From the NCBI GenBank assembly GCA_021234155.1, contig JAJEKV010000015.1:12524304-12588303 (forward strand): DNA of 64,000 nt, written 5' to 3'. The stretch comes from Isoetes taiwanensis (lineage: Eukaryota > Streptophyta > Lycopodiopsida > Isoetales > Isoetaceae). A program made the position numbers and the translations under genes. This document shows positions 1 through 10,633 of this stretch, in pieces (position 1 is the first letter of the stretch; every line of letters begins with the position of its first letter). The notes beneath the pieces were generated by a model. That model was not told where the DNA came from. It ran no database searches and saw only the letters and a list, made by a program, of their open reading frames with translations.

Positions 1-1397
1 TCTCAGGTGCCTTGATGTAGTATGATAAAGACCAACTTTGGCTACAGTAAGCCGACTTTTGGCTATGGGAAGCAGTAGATGCAAGGAACTTTATGACTGT
101 GGAATTAACTGTTTATGCAACGGGGAACCCATGACAGGATGCGTGCTTGGAGCCAGGCATTGGTTTTTCTAAGTGAGAATGAGTTAGATATCTAGTTTGG
201 TTGACGCTGCTTCTTAATGAGGATGAATCAGCCTTAATCAAGTAGCTATGAGAAAATTTTAAAGACTGACATTTGAGGAGGAGGACGTGTGCTTATGATT
301 AGGGAGGGGGTGATTGGTTTTACTAAGCAAAGATTTGAGATTTGGAAGCTTCCTTAATGTAAAATAATTGGACTTAGTACAAGTAGCGACAATGAACTAT
401 AGAGAAATTTCTGAAGCATGTGCTTGAAGTGCTGATGATTATGATGGCAGGAGCAATGTAGCATGGAAGCCTATGCTAGACACGTGATCTAGGATTTTGT
501 AAACTTTGGGATAAAACTCCACTCAGCACTAGTTTTCTTAGAAATATAGTCAGTCCGAGTGAGGTGAAGTGGGTTGTAAAAAAGTGCGCATCTAAATATG
601 TAATATATAAGAGCAATTTATATAATATACAAGTCTTTGTACTATGTAAGGCCTGTATGAATTTGAATGTATCTGTTTTGAAGATTGTAGCCAGTCAATT
701 GTATGAGTCAATGTCACTAACATTCATGACAACACGCTTGGGATTCCATCAGATTTTGAAAACTTTGTTATTTCCTTTACTAAATATTATAGAGATTTGC
801 AAATTCACAAAGGTGAACGTGGTTTTGATACGCTTGCTACTCACAATCATCCTTGCAAAGTGTGAAGGATTCACATAGATTCCCTTATGATTAACAGTAA
901 TGATTCCTCTAGATTCATTTAAGATTCGCAAAGGTCCCCTTCGGATTCTCTTAAATTCTTTAAGATTCCCATAGATTTCTTGAGATTTTGTCAGGTTTCG
1001 TTAGATTCAAATTGACGAACTAATTATAGGTAGATATTAGGTGGAATATTGCCAGTTCTCAATCCAAACAAAGAATATTATTGCAACTGTTGAAAAATTC
1101 ACACCTCAGGCAGAAATATACCATTCATATTTGACATCTTTCTTTAGCTCATGTCCAGCAATATTTTTCCTTTATGGGAGGCCCTATTTAATTGGCCATG
1201 TTTAATCGTTTAACCTTGTCAACCACATCATATAAACTTGAAATTCATGCAACAAATGGCTTTACTTAAATGCTAATAATGCTACATTTACACAAACCAG
1301 ACAATGCAATAAGCCAACTCCTCATTTCCACGCGCATAGGAGCTCCTTTCTCTTCTTTAACTCTTCTTTGTCTCCTGAATAGATTGCTACCAAGGGA

Positions 1398-1501
1398 TGG
1401 TGCTATGGAGGATATGGCCTTTTGTACATGCTTGAAATTTCGTGTAAAGTGGTGCTATGGAGGTTATAGCCTTTTGTATAGAAACGAGATTTCACTTTAC
1501 A
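1398..1501. repeat. 52-bp tandem duplication
   Basis: The word TGGTGCTATGGAGG followed by a TATRGCCTTTTGTA block occurs at 1398 and again at 1450, giving two diverged copies with a 52-bp period. No function is visible. Confidence 0.7.
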
Positions 1502-1676
1502 TAAACAAATTAGACATAAACAAAAGGCATTTTAAATCTTTCTAAACTACTTGTAAGCTATTGTCTCTTTGTTGTCTTTGAATTAAAATCACGTATGTGG
1601 CCGAATCTGATATGTACCCAAGAGCATTTATGTAGTAATGGTGCTAATTAATTGCATAAAGCACAACAAATTCTAT

Positions 1677-1782
1677 TATAGAGATCTAACTCTAGTAACA
1701 CAACATTGAGAAGTTGAATTTTGTTCTTTTATAGAGATCTAGCTCTGGTAACACAACATCGAGAAGTTGAATTTTGTTGAAT
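1677..1782. repeat. 53-bp tandem duplication
   Basis: Two copies with a 53-bp period begin with TATAGAGATCTA at 1677 and 1730. Each contains ACACAACAT and GAGAAGTTGAATTTTGTT. A few substitutions separate them. Confidence 0.8.
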
Positions 1783-3243
1783 GGAGCACGACAATAGAGG
1801 GCGCTAGTGTTGGATCACATATTTTATGATGAAGGGGCATTGATAAATATATCTAAGACACTAAAGGCAATCACGTATTTTATGCCATGGGTGAAAGATG
1901 ATGGAAAAACAAAACAATGGTTTTGTTTAGCCTAAATGTACAATAAATGCAAATTTAATTGCACCAATACCAGATACAGGGTGTACAGGCTGTACATCCA
2001 TTCTAGGGCAGCAAAATTCTTAGCCCATCGTGATGACCTTGATTTCGGCGACAATTATCTCTGAATTGCACAGCAGAGTTTACAGACGATCTGGCCAAGG
2101 GTCTGTTGAATTGCATAGAGGTCCTTCCAAAATTTGAGGCTAATGGAGAACCCGGCAGTCGGCAGTAATATGGGTAATTTGATTTCAAGCTCTAATATGT
2201 ATTTTGCAAATAATAGTCTTGCCGGATGAAAAGGAGCTGGGTTTGCCAGATTAAGTTACGGTTTGCTCTGATAAAAGTGCAGGGTGACGAAACTAAGTTT
2301 TGAATTGAAGCTTTAAATCAAACTCAGCAAAAGTATTACCTTTTAGACACGGACTGGCCCCTGGAGCTGTGTTGACGGAGCAATCAAATCGAATGCACTA
2401 AAAGCTTGATTTGGCAAAAGTCGAATTGAATCCGACTTTAAATTTGATACAGAGCGGTGAATCTCTGCCAATCCAGAATTAGGCACGGAAATTTTGAGAT
2501 TTCATGAGAGGATTGATCTAAGCATGTCAGGTTATCCAATGTTCAACTAGCAAGAAATTACTCTGGAACTTTATCTTGTCAACAGTAAGAATTAGAATTT
2601 CATTAACTTGCTTTCAATCTTTGGTTTTGATTAACGACCCAAAAAATCTTCTAATTCTATGGCTTTCTATTTCCTGTAAGTGGATGTTTCTTCAGATTAG
2701 CAACATAAAAAATCACAAAATCAGCTTGAAAAAATTGGCCATTGTTACCGAATAAGATTACGTAAACAACCTAAAAGGATCCGATTTCTCTTCATTGCGG
2801 TCTTAACATATTCTTCTTGGTGATACATACAGGAAAAAGCCCAGAAAGAAATTGTTCAGAACAAATGCAATTGGAAGAGTTAAACTGGCAACTTGGGAAT
2901 GAGCTGCACTTTCTATTTGTACTCCAGTAAATTTACTTTCTAGCCTATTTGCACTTCAGCAGACCGATACAATTTGGGCGAATTCAAACTCTGCAAAGGA
3001 AGGCCGGCTCAATTAAAACTCGTGGGCGTTTGAGACATCTGCGTGAAATGGTGAGATCGAAGTCAGCCAGTTCAAATTAGACCTGTTATTGAAGAAATCA
3101 AATAAGGAAAGTTAGAAACCTGAATTTCTTATATTTTATAACCTGTTCTTGACGAAATTGATTAGGAAACATAAGTAAAGCTTACAAAAAGAACAGGTTG
3201 GAAAAACTGAAATTTGGAAGAATCTAGCTTTGTCTGGCTCCAT

Positions 3244-3903
3244 TGTTGAAACTAAGCAAAAATATACAAAAGACGAGAACAAAGGATGTAATCCCAAAGA
3301 CTCAAAACGATGTATTGAATATGAACACTTATATAAGTACATAGAAAAAGGCATGCCTTTAGGGGCGTAGGATAGTTTTACCCTTGATTGGGGGATCCCG
3401 GAGGTGTGATCCCGGAGGACGGGATCCCCAGAGGGCGTGTGATCCCGGAGGGCGGGATCCCCTTACTGCGCAGTAACTGCAGAAAAAAAAAGCCCCTTTA
3501 AGCAAAAATCAGCCAAGTTTTCTTCTGCTTTTTTCTTGGCCGATCCTCCACGGAATCGGCTGGGGTTTGTGCGAGGTTGGTCGGAATGGGCTTGAGAAGA
3601 GCTGCAGTTTGATGCCAAGGAGGAAGAGAGGGCAGCGCCGCTGCTATCAGCAAGCAAAGATCCGGCCAAAAAATGGCCCTAAACTGCGCAGTCACTTTTT
3701 AACTGCGCAGTTAACAGTGGGATCCTGTCCTCCGGGATCACACGCCCTCTGGGATCCCGTCCTCCGGGATCACACCTCCGGGATCCCCCAATCAAGGGTA
3801 AAACTATCCTACGCCTGCCTTTAGGCATGTCTAAATATGGAAAAGGCATGTCTAAACTTGGAAAAGCTAAGTATAGATGAGAGCCCAACGTGGCATCTCA
3901 ACA
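3244..3903 (-). repeat. 3' LTR of the LARD, split by a DNA element
   Basis: Same sequence as 8373-8570 but interrupted. Subtracting the 452-bp insertion and one 10-bp target copy leaves 198 bp, exactly the length of the other LTR. One substitution was noted near the end (AACG against AACA before TGGC). Confidence 0.93.
3364..3815. mobile_element. Mutator-like TIR element (non-autonomous)
   Basis: Terminal inverted repeats of roughly 100 bp start GGCGTAGGATAGTTTTACCC at both ends. They are built from repeated GGATCCCGGAGG-like blocks. The flanks carry TGCCTTTAGG at 3354-3363 and 3816-3825 (9 or 10 bp, depending on where the TIR is cut). The uninterrupted site is visible in the other LTR near 8483. 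Long TIRs with a 9-10 bp duplication fit the Mutator superfamily. The interior of about 220 bp has no transposase and carries ACTGCGCAGT palindromes. It is younger than the host LTR element. Confidence 0.9.
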
Positions 3904-3913
3904 CCCCCCCTGC
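3904..3913 (-). promoter_or_regulatory. Polypurine tract of the LARD
   Basis: Seven Cs followed by TGC on the plus strand read GCAGGGGGGG on the minus strand, immediately before the 3' LTR. This is the expected position for plus-strand DNA priming. Confidence 0.8.
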
Positions 3914-6900
3914 AACGTTGGCCTCTCAATAAAAGAGAACCAACACTACAATATAAAATGTCATATACAATTACTCAGAAGGTGACCAAGGATGCACACA
4001 CCAAACATCCCCCCTTGCAGCCTTGGTCATGTGCCCGGGTTAAAAAACCTTTTGTGGGAAGCAAAAGGAAAAACCGTGGCACCCTTCAAAATTAAGCTTG
4101 AAATACTTTGCTTCAAAATTTCAAATGCTTTGCTCCAAGTACTTCGCTTTTAAGTTATAAACTCCAAATAATTTGCTCCAAATACTCTATTTCTAAGCTG
4201 TTGCTCCAAATACTTTACGTTTGAATTGTAAACTCCAAGTACTCTGCTCCAATTGAACTAAGATACTTCCTCCAAGTCTATATTTGCGCAGCTTCAGCCA
4301 AGTCACAATGACATTATAACCTGTTCAATCTGTACTTATACATATACAAGAATACACACATCAATAAAATTAATATGTTGTAAGTATAGATCAATTGATG
4401 ACGAATGATCCACGTAAAATATCGAATAATCGGATTTTATTTTATACATAAATAGCTTTCAGGGATCTAAGACGCCCCTTGCATCTCAACGAGAACGTCC
4501 AACTGCATCTGAAAGAGTGAATAATTAGGTAACAATATAAAACAACAGTAATATGACAGTCGAATATAACAGAACTTGCTATTTTGGATAAATCGATAAA
4601 CTCCGTCGTCGTCCAAAAATGTAAAAGAGAATTCTCTCTATACCTCAATGCTTCTGTATAAGACTTGAATCATAAGCAAATGCTATTATATTAAATTTGA
4701 AGATCAAATATGTTGAAATGTAACAATCATAATATCCAAGCAGCATTCTCTTCATTAAGATAAACCACTAACATTTATAAGCAACACCATAGATTCTACA
4801 GCGCCTAAAAAGACAAAATAGATAAACAGAAAAAGACATTACATATAAAATTTGAATTGTCAGAAATATGACACATTAATACCAATATAATACCAACATA
4901 ACACCGATGTTAAATACGAATATGACACAAGAATACTATAATATATTTAACCCAAACCACACCACTATTGTTGAATACAAATAGAACACAATTATGCTAA
5001 AATTTTCAAAACGTAGACTAAAACAATGTTATATGGCTGAAAAGATTCTTGAAAGAGCGCTCCAATGAAGACAAAACAGATTTCGAATCAAAAAAGTAGG
5101 ACAAAAAGCATCTTGCTAGATTAAGACAACACCGTCTATCACTTCGGATCATATATTTGAGAAAGCTGTGATGAGCAACCACAGTTATTCACACCATCAA
5201 CAATGCCATTGCATAAGACTATATAATAACCGATACTATACCATTATAAACACCATCTGCAACACTATTATAACACCTTCAGAAACCATATCACAACACC
5301 AATACCAATATAAACACTTACCATTATAAACACGTCCTTGAACACCCTCACAAACACTATTATAAACACAATCGCAGTACCAATATAAAACCTGTAACGT
5401 AACTATTAACAATAACTCCAATAATATTTTAAATATGATCTCAAATTTACCGTCTCCAATACTGTTACCATTAAAAGCACCTCCAACACTGTTACCGTTA
5501 AAGGTACCTCCAACACGGTTACCATTAAAAGGCACCTCCAACATACCATTATAACCTTCTCCAACATCATTATAACATCTTTTGCAACTTCAACATGATT
5601 ATAAATATCATCTCAAATTTATAGATACTCTTATCATTATAAACACCTTCTCCAACATTATTAGAACAACTTTTGCAACACCACTATAAAATCATCTTCA
5701 ACAAAATCATTGAACATTGTTTCTTATTAGCACCATATCAAACACTTTGCTTTGTAAGCACTATTACCTCTTTTTTGAACAATAAACTCACCATAAACAT
5801 CATCAACACCACCGGTTCATATAACAATAACAATATCCACCATCAGAAACACCACCATCACCAATAAAAACAACGTTTCCAATATTATCATAGCACAATA
5901 ACCACTGAATACCATTTCCAATACTAACATGCTTTTACCATATGTTGTGTAGCATAAAAACCACATCACCACCACTGTCACTACATCACCACCACTGTCA
6001 CTAAAACTTACCACCATAACGCTACACCATAATAGTACCAGTACCACAATTGACACCAAACTGGGCAGCAAACTTTCTCTTCTCCTCAATGCCACATTAA
6101 TATCAACACTTCGCCACGATCACGAATATAAAAAATTAGCACCAAACAATCTGTTTTCGTCATAAAAGTATATATATATTGATTATAACTACCACAACTA
6201 TATTATAACTACTACATTCACATGTGGCCAACAAATGACAAAATGCATGTACAACGGAAAAGAAACGGCCAATGCTTCTAAATGGCCAACCATTGAGATA
6301 CTAATACAATTATCATGTGTGCAACCATATTTAATAACACTAATAAAACTTTGTCATAACCAAGAAAATTTAAACAATACTTGAACCACATGAAAACCTG
6401 AATCTGCATAAATCAAAATATTATCATAAACGCGAACCATACCATAACTATGCTCAATGCCTTCTATATATGTCAGAAGCATAACCATAATCGTGACCAA
6501 GAATGCGCTCTTAAGACCTTATAGATGCTTCACAACCTCGAATATATCATAACATTCAGATAATTCTTACCACATAACTCACCAATTCACTACCACACAA
6601 CTGACTGGATTACCCAATGCACATAAAAGTAAGTACTATTATCAACACATTAATTAAAGCACATAACATATTGATATTACACACAATATCCTTGACAATT
6701 CTCATACTTTTCATAATGCAACTACATATAAGCGCACACTATAATTATCAAACATACACTATATCTCTATTTTTGTTTCTAACCGCTTTTTGTTTTTAAA
6801 CACAAACATAAACAACATATATACAAAAAATAAACCTCAACTTCTTATTTTAGCAAATCTTGATCATATATTAGATGACATGATCATAACAAGCATTTTG

Positions 6901-8360
6901 AAGGAATTTATTTTAGAAGAAAAACCTTTTCCATGCAAATCGGACAACCATACAAACTATAAACATGTGCAATAGTCTTATCAACATAATATGGACATCA
7001 CTAACAAAAAGAACATAAACCGCCATTATCATATTATTGCAATCTTCACATGTTGACATACACAAAACACATCATATAATACACTACGACACTTCTCACA
7101 TCCGCTCTAAGTATCAATATGTCAACACAGAATGTCTATAACTATAATACTTCATTTAGATATACATGGACAACTACTATACCTGAAATAGATAATTCAT
7201 GCAAATTTTTTTTACCTCTTATGAGCTTACATTTTCAACACATAACTCCCGATCTGCAACTCATTAAGAAAGATATTAGTCCACACACTCATCATGTATT
7301 TTATATCCAGTATAGAAATTAGCAATCACTTTTGACTCCTACTATTATTTATTTATTTATTTATTTTTTTTCTACTATACAAATTATCTCAATATCATAT
7401 ATGTTATCAACTATATTATTCAGCTCTTATTCACTACTCTTTCACATAGCTTTAATAATATCTTCATCCAGTTATTTAAACAAAGACTTTTCGGACTCCT
7501 TTTAATAATTCCTTTGTGTCCTCAACCCGTTATATTCTCACATTGAGTAGTTTAAGAAATAAAAATACAAAAGCAAGAGTTATAGAATCCCCAGTTTATT
7601 CGGATCGAGAGCAAAGAGATTTTCTTCTCAAACTTCATCGTTTAACTCTTAATAATTTAAGGAATAAATACATATCCAACATATCTTGATTATATCCATC
7701 CATCGTTCTTATGTAATTTATACTTCTTGCTCAACAACCTAGCCAGCAGAATAAAAACTCTCACACAAAATCCTTCAAAGCTATCTATAATAGTCGTATC
7801 AAGTTTATTTTGTATCTAAAGGTTATAACTATCACCAAAAGCAAATCAACAAGAGTGCTACCGTTTAATTGAACAAACCGAGCAAACCAAACACTTATCG
7901 GAACATTAACCATTTTGTTGCCACAGTAATAAAATAGGGTTAGCGACGCAAATTGCAATAACTCAAAACATATATATTATTTTCTGTTGATTTTTATTAC
8001 TTCTAAAGTAAACTTATTACCTTTTTATCATACCTTTAATCGTCTTAAATAAGTAACATGTAGAGCAAAATGGTATGCGAAAGTTCACCTTTTCCTTACA
8101 GTCTTCAAACAGGGTCAGTCACTACAAATTCAATAACTCACAAACCATTTATCCTTTTTCACTGATTTTTCTTGGAGCTAAAACTAGAAACAAAGATCTT
8201 TCCAATAAGCTTTTAATCGCACCAATCCGATGTATATTAAGAGAGATACGCCCTTTCAAAGTCGGCCTTTTTTCTTTTTTCTCTTGCTCTGCGGCTGCGA
8301 CTTCCTACTTTTACTTTTGCATCAACATAAAAGTAATTCTTATGGACTGCAATGAACCTA
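3914..8360 (-). other. Non-coding interior of the LARD
   Basis: About 4.4 kb, very AT-rich, without gag or pol motifs. From about 4860 to 6120 the plus strand is a degenerate array of words such as ATTATAACACC, CATCTCCAACAC and CACCACCATCACC. Small frames here (for example 5236-5544 minus, with a repeated NGN-V/S-GG pattern) are translations of that low-complexity DNA. Near 4010-4080 is a block with GTGCCCGGGTTAAAAAACC, which does not translate into anything recognised. Confidence 0.75.
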
Positions 8361-8372
8361 GCTCTGATACCA
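8361..8372 (-). promoter_or_regulatory. Primer-binding site, initiator-Met tRNA
   Basis: On the minus strand the sequence directly after the LTR is TGGTATCAGAGC, the plant initiator-Met tRNA primer-site consensus. It serves as an intact reference for the altered primer sites of E1 and E2. Confidence 0.93.
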
Positions 8373-8570
8373 TGTTGAAACTAAGCAAAAATATACAAAA
8401 GACGAGAACAAAGGATGTAATCCCAAAGACTCAAAACGATGTATTGAATATGAACACTTATATAAGTACATAGAAAAAGGCATGCCTTTAGGCATGTCTA
8501 AATATGGAAAAGGCATGTCTAAACTTGGAAAAGCTAAGTATAGATGAGAGCCCAACATGGCATCTCAACA
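8373..8570 (-). repeat. 5' LTR of the LARD
   Basis: A 198-bp LTR bounded by TGTTG and CAACA on the plus strand. On the minus strand it contains a TATATAAG box inside CTTATATAAGTG. It is followed by TCCAT, the target duplication. Confidence 0.93.
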
Positions 8571-8575
8571 TCCAT

Positions 8576-9521
8576 GGATTGAATTTAGCTGCAAAGATTT
8601 GGGTAGATGCTCAAATGGGGATCAAATCGCAAAGCTAATGTGGCCTTCAATCTGGTTCATAAATTTTTCACTGGGCTTACGGATCATGCTCAAGTTTTAG
8701 AATCGCAAGCATATGGGCAATGGCTCCTGAGGATGATCACGCATTTGCAAGATGAAGAACAGTTGAAAAACTGGTAAAAAACACTCTGGGCGTTCCTCAC
8801 TACCCCACCCCAACTGCCATTCTTCAGTTCATGGCGCCCTTGCTGCCAGGCGAAGCCCTGGTGATCTCAATTACCAATTACTTGCAGATGAAATTTGATC
8901 ACCGCAGCTGCTAGGCCTAATACAACCATCAAAGAGCATGACGTTTTCTTCAAATCCAACAGTTCCCCTGTTTTATCAACAACAAAAAATATACGAAGAA
9001 GCATTCGAGATGCCCATACACTTAATTTCCACACCCCAAAATAGGGGTCTCATTGGTTCCTTCAATCGAAATGTCTACAGGCTTGAACAGTAATCGAATC
9101 GTACCAGATTCGTTGTTCTGATGAAATTCCAAAAACCCCCTGTTCTTTATCTCTTGAAGCGCAGGATTTCTCGAAAAAATGTTTCTGCAGAGTCTCCTGA
9201 TCAATGGACTACTACCCAATTGCTTGCTCATCCCCTTGTTGCCCAAAATTTGCCTGCTCTCTGCTAACCGGTCGGATTTACTTGATTGAAAAGCAAACAT
9301 GCTCTCCGTGACCGAAGAACATCCAAGCGAGGAACACAGTGTTATGTCGGGCAAAATTGGATCTACTCGGTCTTTCTGAGGCATGCCTCAAAGATCAATC
9401 TTGTTAAATTCAAAGGTAGAAGCATCACTTCTAACAAAAAAACAGTAAGCATTAGGAGTAAAACAGGGGCGCTATCAGGGCACTGGCATCAAGCTAATTT
9501 CTGAAGAAATTGTCAAGCTTC
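8576..9521. other. No recognised gene
   Basis: Continuation of the LARD target sequence. The best frame is 9022-9384 on the minus strand (120 codons, start MPQKDRVDP). It shows no domain, signal peptide or membrane segment and has no coding neighbour, so I do not call it a gene. Confidence 0.4.
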
Positions 9522-10072
9522 CATTAGGGATTTTTTGAGATCATAAAAGGGCCTTCTAAGAACTGCTGACTAAGCTATATGAACTACCAATCAGAAAACA
9601 GAACTGGTAATCCAGTCAGCAAAACAGTTATAACTAACCCACTGAATCACATTTTCTAGCATAAGTGTTGATAGAAAAGTCCAAATGAGCTCTTGTTTGG
9701 TGCAATAGATAGATCTCATTGAGATCTTTCCAATCTTGGGTGGTTTGCATATATTTTAGCCCCGTAGGATAGTAAAAAATGGTAAAAAACCATATTTTTT
9801 GGAGTTTTGACAATCGTAAGTGGTTAAAATATGTGCAAAGCACCTAAGGTTGGAAAGATCTCAACGAGATCTATCTATTGCACTAAACGAGAGCTCATTT
9901 GGACTTTTCTATCAATAGTTATACTAGAAAATGTGATTCAATAAGTTAGTTATAATAGTTTTGCTGACTGGACCCGTCAGGCTCTGATTTCTGATTGGTA
10001 GTTCATTTATCTTCATTTGGCTTAGTTGGCATGTTTTGAAGGCCCTTTTTTAATCTCAAAAAAACCCTAATG
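9522..10072. repeat. Long inverted repeat (foldback or TIR element)
   Basis: Left arm 9522 to about 9763 and right arm about 9824 to 10072 are inverted copies around a loop of some 60 bp. Outer ends are CATTAGGG and CCCTAATG. A well conserved inner block contains GTGCAATAGATAGATCTC paired with GAGATCTATCTATTGCAC. No convincing target duplication is visible outside the arms, so this may be an old Mutator-like or foldback element, or part of a larger one. No coding content. Confidence 0.8.
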
Positions 10073-10628
10073 AATTCAAAACAGGAGTTTAACAGCTTAA
10101 CCTCAGAATCAACACGTAGCAAAATCGCCTGAACCCAAAAGCGAATCGTCTATAGCCCGGTCTGCAAACGAATTTTAACTATTGCAAGATGCGCATGTTA
10201 AATTCAAGAATTTTTCTTGCGCCAAATCCACAGAGGGGAAGAAGCAGCGATATGGAAATCCCCAAAAGGGAAGAAGCAGCGGCCGCATCATGGCCAAGGC
10301 CGCCAAACGCAATTTGTACCAGAAGAACTATACACACACGGTTATGCTAAACCTTTTTGCCACGTCACTAAAAAAAAGGCAAAACGTTACCTCTTAATTA
10401 ATTTTCGAAAATACATTACATTAAATTACGACTGCTACCTCATCATCAGAGATATTAATTGAACCCCTGAGATCGGACGACCCAAATTACGCCACTTCTA
10501 TTCCTCAAAGGTGGATAGCCTAGATTTGCCCTTTTTATCATATAGAGTTAATAATAATAAGGGATGCCACCTGTCAAATACCACTAAACGTTGGGTCAGC
10601 TTTGCTTTTTAATCGACGGTTAAGAATA
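10073..10628. other. Spacer left of the chromovirus pair
   Basis: No recognised gene. Short frames at 10182-10462 have no family features. The last five bases before the next LTR, GATGC at 10629-10633, are the left target repeat of the compound element. Confidence 0.5.
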
Positions 10629-10633
10629 GATGC

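Larger units (their letters stand above)
1..3238. other. No recognised gene; left flank
   Basis: AT-rich sequence with only short, unconvincing reading frames (the longest about 100 codons, without family features). From about 870 to 1010 it holds a loose scatter of GATTC-containing words. Two local tandem duplications are listed separately. I see no retroelement motif, RNA gene or splice-supported exon. Confidence 0.5.
3244..8570 (-). mobile_element. Non-coding LTR retrotransposon (LARD-like)
   Basis: A complete LTR element on the minus strand. Two LTRs start TGTTGAAACTAAG and end CATCTCAACA on the plus strand. They are flanked by the 5-bp target duplication TCCAT at 3239-3243 and 8571-8575. 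A 12-base match to the initiator-Met tRNA primer site lies inside the right LTR, and a G-rich polypurine tract lies inside the left one, which fixes the orientation. The internal 4.4 kb shows no gag or pol, so the element must have moved with proteins supplied in trans. The primer site and the short LTRs resemble Ty1/copia-type non-autonomous elements; that lineage is an inference. The LTRs look almost identical, so the insertion is fairly young. Confidence 0.93.

Noticed and set aside
5236-5544. Minus-strand frame with NGN-GG repeats as a secreted repeat protein
   Set aside because: It is a translation of low-complexity AACACC-type DNA inside a non-coding element.
9022-9384. 120-codon minus-strand ORF as a gene
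   Set aside because: No recognisable motif, no conserved neighbour and no regulatory signal; it may be chance.
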